Shown here in pieces: positions 53,433 to 63,500 of a stretch of DNA of 64,000 bases (positions within the stretch are counted from its first letter, which is position 1; the number at the start of each line of letters is the position of its first letter). The notes beneath the pieces were generated by a model. That model saw only the letters and a program-made list of their open reading frames with translations. It did not search any database and was not told the origin of the DNA. Source of the stretch: Chitinophagaceae bacterium UBA4407 (lineage in GTDB: Bacteria > Bacteroidota > Bacteroidia > Chitinophagales > Chitinophagaceae); the NCBI GenBank assembly GCA_002390845.1, contig DGQT01000050.1:124001-188000 (forward strand), written 5' to 3'. The position numbers were made by a program, and so were the translations under genes.

Positions 53433-53589
53433 GGGGATTTTTTTTAAATATCAGTTTTTATCTGCCACCTGCAAAAATAATAATCCACCCGCTCTAAACT
53501 GTTAAGTTGCCAGCGATGAAAAAATAATTAACTTTCACACCGCAAAGCAAATTCTGCTTAGCCTTCAAGACCAATTGCTGTAGTAGCTT

Positions 53590-54087
53590 ATGGATCATAT
53601 TTACTATACATATTATCAAAGCCCCGTTGGGTTATTAAAGATCGGCGGTACAGACAACTATATAGCTGAGATAAGTTTTATAGACAACCAGGAACAGGTT
53701 ACGCATGGCGAGCCCGGCATCAGCGAAGTAATGCACCAATGCACAGAAGAACTTATTGAATTCTTTAATGGCAAACGCAGGGAATTCGATATTCCGGTAC
53801 ACCAGGAAGGCACTGTATTTCAGCAAAAAGTGTGGGGCGAACTGGTGAATATTCCATTTGGTAAAACCATCAGCTACCTTGACATGGCCAAACAGCTCGG
53901 CGACCCAAAAGTGATTCGTGCCGCTGCAAGTACCAACGGTAAAAATAAGATCGCTATTATTGTTCCCTGCCACAGGGTTATTGGAAGTGATAAAACTTTA
54001 ATTGGTTATGGTGGTGGTTTGTGGCGTAAAAAATGGCTGCTGCAGCACGAGTTCAGGATAAAACATGGTGTGCAGACTTTGTTTTAG
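53590..54087 (+). CDS. ogt: Methylated-DNA-protein-cysteine methyltransferase
   Basis: A 165-residue DNA repair protein that moves the alkyl group of O6-alkylguanine to its own Cys. The acceptor site is IIVPCHRVIGSD, and the DNA-recognition helix is in YLDMAKQLGDPKVIRAAAS. It lacks the Ada-type regulatory domain. Start and length are typical for Ogt/MGMT. Confidence 0.95.
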   Translation: MDHIYYTYYQSPVGLLKIGGTDNYIAEISFIDNQEQVTHGEPGISEVMHQCTEELIEFFNGKRREFDIPVHQEGTVFQQKVWGELVNIPFGKTISYLDMAKQLGDPKVIRAAASTNGKNKIAIIVPCHRVIGSDKTLIGYGGGLWRKKWLLQHEFRIKHGVQTLF

Positions 54088-54191
54088 TCAATTACCCAAT
54101 ACGATTTCTCCTGATACTTTCTCAGTAACCTTCTCTCGCTGCCTATTTTTTAATACAACATTCTTACAGTCGCCATAAAACCCAAACCCTG

Positions 54192-54249
54192 AAAGGATTG
54201 CGACGCAACAGGCGATGCCATAAATTACCAAAAGCTGGTATCATAAAAT
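54192..54249 (+). repeat. Dispersed repeat, single type A arm
   Basis: AAGGATTGCGACGCAACAGG, then CGATGCCAT and AAGCTGGTATCATAAAA. It lies between ogt and the receptor gene. The remainder of this 332-bp gap is AT-rich with the palindrome listed next. Confidence 0.75.
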
Positions 54250-54344
54250 TGCTTTTCTCAGGCAATATTTAAAACTCTAGATTTTTTCTCATCCACTTTT
54301 TCTGCCACTTATCAGCTTATTAACCCATCTATGCTATACCATTA

Positions 54345-54363
54345 TACTATGTATTACATAGTA
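54345..54363. promoter_or_regulatory. Palindrome upstream of outer-membrane receptor gene
   Basis: TACTATGTA-T-TACATAGTA, nine-nt arms around one base, ending 56 bp before the receptor start codon. The size and position fit an operator for a dimeric regulator, but the factor is unknown. Confidence 0.5.
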
Positions 54364-54419
54364 CATAGCTTTGGACTGTAATATTTAAAAGATAGTACTA
54401 AATAATTAAATAAATGTTT

Positions 54420-56879
54420 ATGAAAAAGATGATTACTCTGTTGACTTTTTTAGGGTTGAGCGCCCTTTTTTTAACAACCAAAGCCCAATCGTTCCAGGTA
54501 AATAATATAACCGGCAGCGTTTTAGCAGGGCAAAAACCAATAGAATCAGCGACTGTAGCGCTAATGCGTTCAGCCGACTCGTTAATGATCAAAAGTGTTG
54601 TTACAGATAAAGATGGAAAATTTGGTTTTCAGCAAACTTCGAGTGCTGCTTATTTTGTTTCCATCCAGTTTGTTGGTTTTCAAAACTATCGCAGCGAAGT
54701 TTTTGAAATAAGCGAAAGTAACCCGGTTTATGAAGTTAAGCCGATTGTTCTGGCAGCAGTAAACCAGCAACTGGCCGGTGTTACTGTTACAAGCAAAAAA
54801 CCTTTTATAGAACAAAAGCTTGACAGGACTATTGTGAATGTAGATGCTTCACCAACCAATACGGGGCTTACAGCTTTGGATATATTGGAAAAATCTCCGG
54901 GTGTTACAGTAGATAAAGATGGCAATGTGAGCCTGAAGGGCAAGCAAGGCGTTTTGATATTACTGGATGGTAAACCAACTTATTTAAGCGGTGCTGATCT
55001 TGCTAATCTGCTTAAAAATACTTCCAGTGCCAACCTTGATCAAATTGAGATTATGACCAATCCGCCTGCTAAATATGATGCCGCAGGCAATTCAGGGATC
55101 ATTAATATAAAAACCAAGAAATCTAAAACCAAAGGTTTCAACGGAAGTGTTACAGTGGGAGGGGGAATAGGCATAAAGCCTAAAGCAAACGAAAGTGTAA
55201 ACCTGAATTACAGAACAGGTAAAGTAAATGTGTTTGGGAACTATAGTTATAACTATAACGGAGGCAAGCAAAATCTTGATCTGAACCGTAATTTCAGGAA
55301 CCAGGAAACTGGTGAACTGGAATCAATTTTTAGCCAGCACACAAATATGTCGCCGGTTAATCAAACACATAATTATAAAGTTGGCCTTGATTATTATTTA
55401 AGTAAAAAAACAACACTTGGCGTAGTGCTTAAAGGTTATACCAATCCAAGCACTTTTAACAGTACCAACACTACCAACATTTTAAATGCACAAAGCCAGC
55501 TTCAGTCTGTTACTTTAAGCAACAGTCTTTCAAATGACAAATGGAACAATTTTGGCGGCAACTTTAATCTGCGTCATGTATTCGATACAACCGGAACAGA
55601 ATTAACCGGAGACTTTGATTATGTCAATTACACATCAAGCAGCAACCAGTTATTTGATAATTATTTTTTTAACGAGCATGGCGGCAAAGTACAGCCAGAC
55701 GAAAGCTTACGCGGTACACTGCCAGGCACCATTGATATTTACAGCGGTAAGCTTGATTTCACACACCCTTTTAAAGGCGATGTAAAATTTGAAGCAGGGT
55801 TAAAGAGCAGCTATGTAAAAACAGATAACAATGCACAATACGATAATTTGATTAATGGCGAATGGCATGTTGACGAAGGCCGCACCAACCACTTTATTTA
55901 TAAAGAAAATATCAATGCTGCTTATGCAAATGTTACCAAACAATTCAGCAAGAAATGGAGTGCACAGGCAGGCTTACGTTTAGAAAATACACATTCAACC
56001 GGTAACCAGTTAACAACAGGTGAGAATTTTAAAAGAGATTACACACAACTGTTTCCTACGGCTTATTTAGGCTATACAATGAATGATAAAAACCAGTTTT
56101 CTTTAAGCTATGGCAAAAGGATTGAAAGACCCGATTACGGCGATCTTAATCCATTCTATTATTTTCTTGATAAATACACCTACCAGGTGGGTAACCCATA
56201 TTTAAATCCGCAGTTCAGCCATAATATAGAACTATCGCATACTTATCACGGGTTTCTTACTACAACCTTAGGGTACAGCGATATCACTGACATTATTCAG
56301 CAGGTGTTGCAACAGGTAGACAGTACGCATACCACTTTTGTAAAGCAAAGCAATATTGCCAATCAAAAAAGTTTTACGCTTAGTGTTAACGCTGGTTTCC
56401 CCGTAACAAAATGGTGGACAACCAACATCTACGCACAGGGCAATCACAACTCTTTTGAAGGCTTTGTAAACAATGGAATTATTAAAGTGGGTGGTTATGG
56501 TTTTATGACCAACATTAGCAACCAGTTCCAGCTAAGTAAAGGCTGGGGGCTTGAACTGAGTGGCTTTTACAGAAGCAAAATGGTAGAAGGAACTATTGTT
56601 TCGCAGCCAATGGGCGTTGTAAATTTTGGTGCATCTAAAACATTACTCAAAGGCAAAGGCACTCTGAAATTAAATGTACGTGACTTCCTGGATATACAGC
56701 AGTTCAGGGGTTACAGCAAATACCAGAACATTGATGTTACCATTCGTAATCAGTGGGACAATCGCGTAGTAAACCTTAGCTTTTCTTATCGCTTTAGCAA
56801 AGGTAAAGCGGTAAGCCAGCAACGCCACCAAAGCAGTGCAGAAGAAGAACAGAACCGTGTAAAAGCCAGGGGAAATTAA
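54420..56879 (+). CDS. Outer-membrane TonB-dependent-receptor-like protein
   Basis: An 819-residue outer-membrane protein. Signal peptide MKKMITLLTFLGLSALFLTTKAQ, then a CarboxypepD_reg-like domain (about 30-115), a plug (LDILEKSPGVTVDKDGNVSLKG, then LILLDGKPTYL) and a long beta-barrel of the OMP_b-brl_3 type. It has a Lys/Arg/Gln-rich tail after the last strand (GKAVSQQRHQ) rather than the usual terminal aromatic residue. It could import a ligand through TonB, but no SusD-like partner follows. A terminator follows the gene. Confidence 0.87.
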   Translation: MKKMITLLTFLGLSALFLTTKAQSFQVNNITGSVLAGQKPIESATVALMRSADSLMIKSVVTDKDGKFGFQQTSSAAYFVSIQFVGFQNYRSEVFEISESNPVYEVKPIVLAAVNQQLAGVTVTSKKPFIEQKLDRTIVNVDASPTNTGLTALDILEKSPGVTVDKDGNVSLKGKQGVLILLDGKPTYLSGADLANLLKNTSSANLDQIEIMTNPPAKYDAAGNSGIINIKTKKSKTKGFNGSVTVGGGIGIKPKANESVNLNYRTGKVNVFGNYSYNYNGGKQNLDLNRNFRNQETGELESIFSQHTNMSPVNQTHNYKVGLDYYLSKKTTLGVVLKGYTNPSTFNSTNTTNILNAQSQLQSVTLSNSLSNDKWNNFGGNFNLRHVFDTTGTELTGDFDYVNYTSSSNQLFDNYFFNEHGGKVQPDESLRGTLPGTIDIYSGKLDFTHPFKGDVKFEAGLKSSYVKTDNNAQYDNLINGEWHVDEGRTNHFIYKENINAAYANVTKQFSKKWSAQAGLRLENTHSTGNQLTTGENFKRDYTQLFPTAYLGYTMNDKNQFSLSYGKRIERPDYGDLNPFYYFLDKYTYQVGNPYLNPQFSHNIELSHTYHGFLTTTLGYSDITDIIQQVLQQVDSTHTTFVKQSNIANQKSFTLSVNAGFPVTKWWTTNIYAQGNHNSFEGFVNNGIIKVGGYGFMTNISNQFQLSKGWGLELSGFYRSKMVEGTIVSQPMGVVNFGASKTLLKGKGTLKLNVRDFLDIQQFRGYSKYQNIDVTIRNQWDNRVVNLSFSYRFSKGKAVSQQRHQSSAEEEQNRVKARGN

Positions 56880-56904
56880 AAGGCAATCATCACCATACAA
56901 ACGT

Positions 56905-56937
56905 AAAAAGCCGGCAATATTTGCTGGCTTTTTTTTA
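56905..56937 (+). terminator. Intrinsic terminator after receptor gene
   Basis: AAAAAGCCGGCAA and TTGCTGGCTTTTT around a TAT loop, with a T-run. It starts 26 bp after the stop. Confidence 0.88.
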
Positions 56938-56943
56938 GATATA

Positions 56944-57300
56944 AGTATAATACATTTTTTGAAACCCGCAGCACCACCCTGTGGCATCTTCGTTGCACAG
57001 TTTATCCCGTCCCGAAAGCTTTCGGGATTCGGGACATTACTTTCATCTTTACAGCACTGAATTAGCTTTTACCGAGGCGAAAATTTGAAACGCACACTTA
57101 CACATAAACTACAATTCAAAATGTATAACTTTAGTTCGTTTACAATTCAGCTAAATTCAAATACCCAACATGTATAAAAACCTGTTTAAAATTATTTTTT
57201 TATATTTTTTCTATGAACCTAAGATGCCACAGGTACAGGCGATAAAGTGCTTGCGACGCAACGAAGATGCCATGAAAAATCCTGGCTGGTATTAACATAA
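56944..57300. repeat. Dispersed repeat, diverged, with nested GTCCCGAA palindrome
   Basis: The left end CACCACCCTGTGGCATCTTC and GTTGCACAG, a nested GTCCCGAA/TTCGGGAC palindrome at 57009-57035 with inner CCCGAAAGCTTTCGGG, and a right arm at 57250 (TTGCGACGCAACGAAGATGC, then CATG and CCTGGCTGG). Together these fill most of the 459-bp gap before the antiporter. Confidence 0.65.
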
Positions 57301-57338
57301 AATATTTTTCAACGGCTTAATAGAGACCTTGAAATAAA

Positions 57339-58562
57339 ATGAATATTTACTTAGCCTTAATTGTACTTATTTGCCTTTCAGCAGGTTTTGCTTATATCAA
57401 TCAAAAGCTTTTAAAGCTTCCTTTTGTTATAGGCCTTTTTCTGCTCTCTACTGTTTTATCGCTCGTTGTTTTAAGTTCAGGCTTATGGCTCAATTTGCCT
57501 TATAACGACATCAGGCAAGCAATTAATGATGCGGGCATCGATAAAATAATTCTGAATGTTCTGTTAGGGTTTTTATTATTTGCCGGTGCAATGCATACGT
57601 CGTGGAGCAGTTTACGAGCGCAAATTAAACCTATTGCCATCTTTGCACTGGGTGGGGTTTTCATTTCAACGTTACTTATTGCATCTATGTTTTACGGGTT
57701 AGCGGGCTTGTTGAACCTGCAGGTCGATTTTACTTATTGTTTACTTTTTGGGGCATTGATTTCACCAACCGATCCCATTGCGATATTGGGTATTTTAACA
57801 AAGGCAAATGTGCCTGAGAAAACAGAAGCGGTTATTGTTGGCGAAAGTTTATTTAACGATGGTATTGGTGTGGTAATGTTTATTGCGTTATTAGATACAC
57901 TCAATAATGGAACTTTTAGTTTTTCAAATTTTGGGCTGTTGTTTCTTCGTGAAGCAGTTGGTGGAATTGTGATGGGATTGATAATGGGCTACTGTTTACA
58001 TTTATTTTTAAAATCGATAGACCATTACGAAACTGAAATATTGTTAACGCTTGCTTTTGTAATGGGCGGTTATGCCTTTTGTAATTACCTGCATGTTTCC
58101 GGTGCGCTTGCAATGGTAGTTATGGGGCTTATGGTAGGTAATTTCAAAAAGCATGTAACAATGAGCGATATAACCCAGGAGTACGTACAAAAATTCTGGG
58201 AACTGGCAGATGTTATTTTGAATGCCATACTCTTCATCATAATCGCATTTGTATTAATAGTAATCCACTTCAAAAGTCAATATATATTGTTGGGAGTTAT
58301 ATCCGTTTTTATTGTTTTACTTTCAAGAATAATTATTGTTTACCTGCCACATTTAGTTTTTCCAAAACTGCTGAAGCTTGGTAATAAAGAAGCAAAAATT
58401 ATTATATGGGGTGGCTTGCGTGGCGGACTTTCTTTGGCAATGGTTTTATCGCTGCCCGAAAGCGAAACAAAAAACATACTGCTGGTTGCAACTTATTGTT
58501 GCGTACTGTTCAGCATTTTAGTGCAGGGGCTAACCATTAAAAGGCTTGTAAAATCTAACTGA
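57339..58562 (+). CDS. Na+/H+ antiporter, CPA1 (NhaP) type
   Basis: A 407-residue membrane protein with about 12 helices. CPA1 hallmarks are SPTDPIAILG, the ion-binding Asn-Asp in GESLFNDGIGVV, and the Arg in GGLRGGLSLAMVLSL. It exchanges cytoplasmic Na+ or K+ for protons. There is no C-terminal regulatory domain. It is the last recognisable core gene before the repeat-rich region on its right. Confidence 0.92.
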   Translation: MNIYLALIVLICLSAGFAYINQKLLKLPFVIGLFLLSTVLSLVVLSSGLWLNLPYNDIRQAINDAGIDKIILNVLLGFLLFAGAMHTSWSSLRAQIKPIAIFALGGVFISTLLIASMFYGLAGLLNLQVDFTYCLLFGALISPTDPIAILGILTKANVPEKTEAVIVGESLFNDGIGVVMFIALLDTLNNGTFSFSNFGLLFLREAVGGIVMGLIMGYCLHLFLKSIDHYETEILLTLAFVMGGYAFCNYLHVSGALAMVVMGLMVGNFKKHVTMSDITQEYVQKFWELADVILNAILFIIIAFVLIVIHFKSQYILLGVISVFIVLLSRIIIVYLPHLVFPKLLKLGNKEAKIIIWGGLRGGLSLAMVLSLPESETKNILLVATYCCVLFSILVQGLTIKRLVKSN

Positions 58563-58581
58563 AAAAAACCCTGTATACTTT

Positions 58582-58645
58582 TTTTTAGCCAAACTGCACT
58601 GCTACCATTAAGCTTTCGTTGTGTCACTCACTTGTACGGTAATAA
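58582..58645 (-). repeat. Dispersed repeat, single type B arm
   Basis: TTTAGCCAAACTGC, then CATTAAGCTTTCGTTGTGTC and ACTCACTTGTACGG. No second arm is close; a further type B arm lies 480 bp on, in the same orientation. Confidence 0.8.
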
Positions 58646-58837
58646 TTCTGTTGAGCTTTTCCCGAAGTCTCCCAACAACCAGTACGTTGCTTCATGTGGC
58701 AAAACAACTCAAAACGGTTTTGTTGATTTTCAATTAGCTGGTACCGAGTTGTATAGAAACGAAGATTGAAGCGGAGTTGATGTTGAGCAGCGCACAACAA
58801 CAACCTGGCGAAAATTAATTACGCCAGAGGCGTAGCC

Positions 58838-59040
58838 TGTTTGTAGATAGTGAAATGAAAATATAATCCTTGCCCCGGAGGGGGCAACCTGTTTATCTAT
58901 ATTGCTAACCGTAGAATTCCATTTGCTTCATTATTATTTCGTTGTAAGGTTGCTCCTCCGGCGCAAAGCGCAATTCAAAAATATCCTCTTTCTACAAATA
59001 GGTTGTCCCGCTGGGGCAGTTGCTGCTATTGCGTTTCAGG
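58838..59040. repeat. Second repeat family: CAACCTNTTTNTA units
   Basis: Four short units: GCGTAGCCTGTTTGTAG at 58838, GCCCCGGAGGGGGCAACCTG at 58879, and two in reverse orientation at 58949 (AAGGTTGCTCCTCCGGCGC) and 59000 (TAGGTTGTCCCGCTGGGGCA). The outer units pair as an inverted repeat. It lies in the 1-kb gene-free stretch. Confidence 0.7.
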
Positions 59041-59065
59041 AGTGGTTAATTATTTCAGTAACAGT

Positions 59066-59150
59066 TTTTTGATACAAGCTTTTATGTTTTCATAGCATCA
59101 GTTGTTGTGTCACTCACTTGTGCGGTTGGATTATGTATTGAGCTTTACCA
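59066..59150 (-). repeat. Dispersed repeat, single type B arm
   Basis: AAGCTTTTATGTTTTCATAG, then CATCAGTTGTTGTGTCACTC and ACTTGTGCGG. Same orientation as the arm at 58582. No gene is seen between 58563 and 59564. Confidence 0.8.
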
Positions 59151-59313
59151 AAGCGCCGATTGAATCGGTAAAAGAACATCGGCAATCGAAGGGGCTAAAA
59201 AAACAGGCAACACATTTGTAATGCGGAGCGGGTACTTTACGCAGCACAATCTTTTGCAGCGATAGCTGCACTAAAGGCCCGATAATTATATGAATAAGGA
59301 AAATGTTAAAGAG

Positions 59314-59560
59314 TTTTGCCGCTAACGTCGAGCATACCCGTCAGTTTGGGAATTTGATGCTTTGTCTGCCCGGTGCTGTTGCTTATTAAAGAACGTAAAC
59401 TTTATTGATAAAACCAAACCAAGCCTGCGCACAAGGAGCGTAGCAAAATGTGCAGGCGGATTAATATTCGGTCAACCCGAAAACCAAAGAAGAGTAAAGA
59501 AATGATGCTGAGAGTATGACTGTCTGCCCAAATTGCGGGTATGCTTTGTTAGCACCAGAC
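59314..59560 (-). repeat. attC-like site 2, after the Imm26-like gene
   Basis: A 247-bp imperfect palindrome. The left end GCCGCTAACGTCGAGCATAC and the right end, whose complement is GGTGCTAACAAAGCATAC, pair well, including CATACCCG and TTTGGG. Outer cores are GCTAAC (59321) and GTTAGC (59548). The right core lies 11 nt from the Imm26-like stop codon. An inner hairpin has GCCTGC/GCAGGC arms (59423-59457). Confidence 0.65.
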
Positions 59561-59564
59561 TTTA

Positions 59565-60419
59565 TTACCAATATCTCCAAGAATCACTTTGAGTGAGCTC
59601 TTTAATAGTTTTAATATCCTTATATCTTGGCTTGATTTTTTCTGATTTATATTGTAAGGGAACATCATTGGCGACATTTGTAAACCATTGAAAAGAGCCG
59701 GTACTACTTCCATAATTTTTTGATGGAGAAAATCTATATACCACTTCTATTTGCCCAATTACTTCTATAATTTGTTTCAATTTGGAGGGTTTGTATGGGA
59801 ATAGCCAGTCTATTATTTGAAAAGCCTGTTTATCATTATCAAATTGAAAATTTGTTATGAGCACTTCAGAATTTACGAAATCATTTAAACTAGGTTTTGT
59901 AGGGCTATTAATTCTAGTAGCAGCAGCTAACGATAGCTCCAAATCACTTTCTTCATCAAGTGAAACTTCAAGGATTATAACTCCGCCATAATTTCCATTT
60001 GATAATTTAAATGTCAAACAATCGCCTTTTCGAAATAATGGAGACTTAGATTTCGTCCTGGATTTTGCTTTTGCTCTTTCAGTCGATAGTTTATTTAGGA
60101 ATTTAATTAATGATTTTTTCCTTTTCTGTCTATCAGAACCATCCCAGAACTGCAAGTCAAAATTGTTTTCAATAATTTTTTTTACTTCTCTATAAACATC
60201 AGGATTTAGTTCTTTTCTTTCCCATTGAGCATTAGCTAGGGCGAACCAAAAACTGCTAAAATCAGGGGAAGATGTATCATTAATATAATCCGAATTTGTT
60301 TCTATTAAATGTTTTGAAATATCAACAATGTTTTTTCCCTTATTATACAGGGTTACAAATTCTGTATAAACATCTAAGTAGGTATCATTTTCAGAAATTC
60401 CTGTCCCGAAATAGCCCAT
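59565..60419 (-). CDS. Imm26-like protein (putative immunity family)
   Basis: A 284-residue protein. The N-terminal part (MGYFGTGISENDTYLDVYTEF, with NDTSSPDFSSFWFALANAQWERKEL) and the C-terminal FRKGDCLTFKLSNGNYGGVIILEV resemble the Imm26 immunity family of polymorphic toxin systems. No toxin is adjacent. It ends in an attC-like palindrome and has only about 30 bp between the previous attC-like core and its ATG, so it looks like a promoterless cassette. It is AT-rich compared with genes on the left. Function in toxin immunity is inferred from family resemblance only. Confidence 0.6.
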   Translation of the reverse strand: MGYFGTGISENDTYLDVYTEFVTLYNKGKNIVDISKHLIETNSDYINDTSSPDFSSFWFALANAQWERKELNPDVYREVKKIIENNFDLQFWDGSDRQKRKKSLIKFLNKLSTERAKAKSRTKSKSPLFRKGDCLTFKLSNGNYGGVIILEVSLDEESDLELSLAAATRINSPTKPSLNDFVNSEVLITNFQFDNDKQAFQIIDWLFPYKPSKLKQIIEVIGQIEVVYRFSPSKNYGSSTGSFQWFTNVANDVPLQYKSEKIKPRYKDIKTIKELTQSDSWRYW

Positions 60420-60442
60420 AGATTTACGATGTTAAAATTAAA

Positions 60443-60587
60443 GTTTGCTGCTAACGTTTTGGGGCTTGGCGAAGGTGGGGAAATCGAAGCACAAATGTTC
60501 AATTTAGCACAAATGTTTATTAGAATTCCAAATGTTCAATTCAGCACTAAAGCCCCACTTTTGCCAAACCCCTGTTATGTGCAGTTT
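60443..60587 (-). repeat. attC-like site 1, after the helicase-nuclease gene
   Basis: A 145-bp imperfect palindrome. The left CTGCTAACGTTTTGGGGCTT and GGCGAAGGTGGGG pair with CCCCACTTTTGCCAAACCCC and GTTATGTGCAG. Cores are GCTAAC (60450) and GTTATGT (60574). The right core is 12 nt from the helicase stop. The loop holds three CAAATGTTCAATT-like direct repeats. Confidence 0.7.
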
Positions 60588-60592
60588 ATTTT

Positions 60593-63500
60593 TCATTCTG
60601 TTGTGTTGTCAGTTATCCATTGTATTAGGTCTGAACTTACTTTTGAGTTTTTGTAAAACCAATCTGTACTTTGAATTCTAAAAAATCTCCAACCTGCTCT
60701 TTCTAATATTAGTTGTCTATTTATATCTTCTTGAATTTTCACAATGCCTGAATGATAAGTGAAACCGTCACATTCAATTGCTATTTTTTTATTGTTTATA
60801 ATAAGTCCAAAGTCTATACAATATTTTCCGACTTCAAATTGAGGATATAGATAATCTCCTAATCCATTATTGTAAAGTAATTTGCAAACGCTTTTTTCAA
60901 AGTCGCCTGAATTCGCATCTGTCTTATTTAATAGTGATTGTAGATTTTTTGTCGAAGTAGGTTTGTTCGTTTGATTTTGAATATTAGCGTAATAGTCAAT
61001 TAACTTTTTTCTATAACAATCTTGGTTCATAATGCCTACTGCATCAGGATGAATGCTATGAATTACAACAGATTTTTCTTTTGCTCTACTTGCAGCAACA
61101 TTGAAAATTCGCATATATTCTTCGGTTGTTGCAGCTCTTGGTGGTTTAATCTCAAAACGATTTTCTTTTTCAACAATGCTATGACTGGCTGTAATTGTCA
61201 TATACATAATATCTCTTTCATCGCCTTGAAATTCTCTTGATGTACCAATTAATAATTCAAGTTTGTCTTCAAATTGTTTTATTAGTTCGTTCTGTGATAT
61301 TTGACGAATAAGTTGATTTTGGTGTTTTATATTACTGCTGTCTAAAGTCAATATTCCAATTGTCGGCAATCTCTTAATTTGCTGTGCTTGAAACTGATTA
61401 ATGTAATTTTCGATTTCGTCAATTACTTTTTGTACAATTAATGGTTTGTATTCATCGTCTAAATTATCTTCGACATAATGAATTTCTATTGGTTCTCCGA
61501 AAGTTTTTTCAGTCGCTGTTTTTAGGGGAACAATATCAGAATTATAGACGTACTTGTTTGAATAACCAATTATTTCGGGTAAACATCTAAAATGTTCCGT
61601 AAGTGTTACAATGTTTGGATAAATAACTCCACTGATTGTGTAAATACTGTTGTTTTTATTGTTTACGTCAAACTGTGTTTTAAATCTATGTGATATTAAA
61701 TATTTGTCAAGTAGTTCATTTGTTCTATCAATAGTAAATAGACTTCTGTCTGCAACTACAGAAGTTTGATTTTCATCGCCTACTATTAAACATTTTTTAC
61801 AACGAAAAACTAAATTCAAACTGCTTATATCACATTGACTTGCTTCATCAATAATCAATAAGTCAAATTGTTCAGGTGAAGCATCAGGAAAAAATGTAAC
61901 TGCTGTATCTTGTGGCATAATCCAAATAGGAACTGCACCTTTTGCTACTTGCATATTTGTTATTGCTGATGCAATATTTCTTGCTGTATTTTTTCCGTAA
62001 CCTTTGCCAATATTAATTAAGTCATTTAACCAAGCATTTAAAGCCGCTTTTTGTGTATCACTAACTTTTTTTGATTTATGATACCAAGTTTTGTATGATA
62101 TTGTTTCTGCTGTTTGTTTTTCAATACTTCGTTTCAAAGTTTGAAGATTGGCTAAAAGTTTTTCCGAACCATTGGTTTGTGATGTTACAAAAGTTAGAAA
62201 ATCATTTAGTTTTAAATTGAAAATATCCAATTCAATTATTTTTTTATCAATCGTGTATTGGTCATCAATTAAACATTTATTTTTTACAAACAATGCTGTT
62301 TGAGGTAGCGTTTTACTAATTTCGTTTAAGAGTTTTTCAAACGCTAATGATTGACTTTGTTTTTCTCTACACTTTCTATATTCGTCTAAATAGAGTTCGT
62401 AACTTGACCTGTCCGTATTTTCAATTGCGTCTGCAATTTTATAAATTACAGGATGTGGTTTTGAATGAGTAATTAATTTCTGTTTGGTTTCTTGTAAAAA
62501 GGTTGAGATTGAAACAAATACAGCATAATAATTCACATTCTTGATGTAGCTAATTTTTTCTGTTAAATCGTCAGATGTGATTGAAACTTGTGGTAAATTT
62601 CTTGTTTTTAATTGCGAATTAAATTCAATTATTTCTTTTGCAAATTCTACTGTAAAATCAAGTTCTTTTAATGTTTCTTGAATGTTATTTTGCTTCGTAA
62701 TGCCAAAGCTATTTAGGTATTTATTAAAAGTTATAGAAAGTTGTTTTAAACATTTTAATCTGTTTATTTCGATTTCTAATATTTTGAATTGGTCAATTTC
62801 AGTTACTGGATTGAAATTCAGCTTACACTCAAAAAAACGTTTTAATGGTTTTTCTAATGTACTTTTAGTAAACCAATTAAGTGTTTTGTTTTGACCAAAT
62901 TTTACAATTATTTGATTTATTTGTTGATGTAAAATGTCAGCGTCTGTATCTTGAACTGCTGACAAATCAACTTCGTAAGACAAAAGTTTATTATTTGCAA
63001 CTTCAATCTGTTTTCTTAATCCATCATTTTCATTTATGATATTAACTAATACATCAAGCCTAAAATTAGTATGCTTATAAACCTGTTCAGCAATTAAGTT
63101 TATTTTGAATTTTCTAAAAATATTTTCATAATTAAGAATAATATTTTTTAGATTTTCGTCTATTGAATTTGTTGGAATGTTTGTGTAATCTAAAGGATTA
63201 ATTTTTTCATTAATTTCCTTTAGCTTAATATCATATTTCCTAATCTCATTTAAGTCAATAAAAGCATTATCATTTAAAAACTGAAAGTTTATTAAATCAA
63301 AATCATCTCTTTTGAGATTGTTTCCAATTACTACTAAATCAACTAATTTTTCTGCAATGCCATTTGTTTCAGTTTCGTAAGAAACTGTATCTTTTAATAA
63401 TTGATTTTCGTAATTTGTTTGTTCAAAATGGTAAACAGCCCAATCGTAAGCTGATTTATTTTCAGGCTCATTTGTTATTGGGTTGAAAATCTTAAGCGTT

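Noticed and set aside
53472..53479. Promoter for aroQ (TATTTTTG on minus strand)
   Set aside because: No -33 TTG lies at the right distance; kept only as a weak note in the aroQ entry.
1538..59150. Calling the dispersed repeat an insertion sequence
   Set aside because: Copies are only 60-200 bp, with no transposase frame inside or nearby; a MITE-like or REP-like label fits better.
60429..60656. A 75-codon plus-strand frame over attC-like site 1
   Set aside because: It is made of the palindrome sequence and overlaps the 3' end of the helicase-nuclease gene; it has no protein features.
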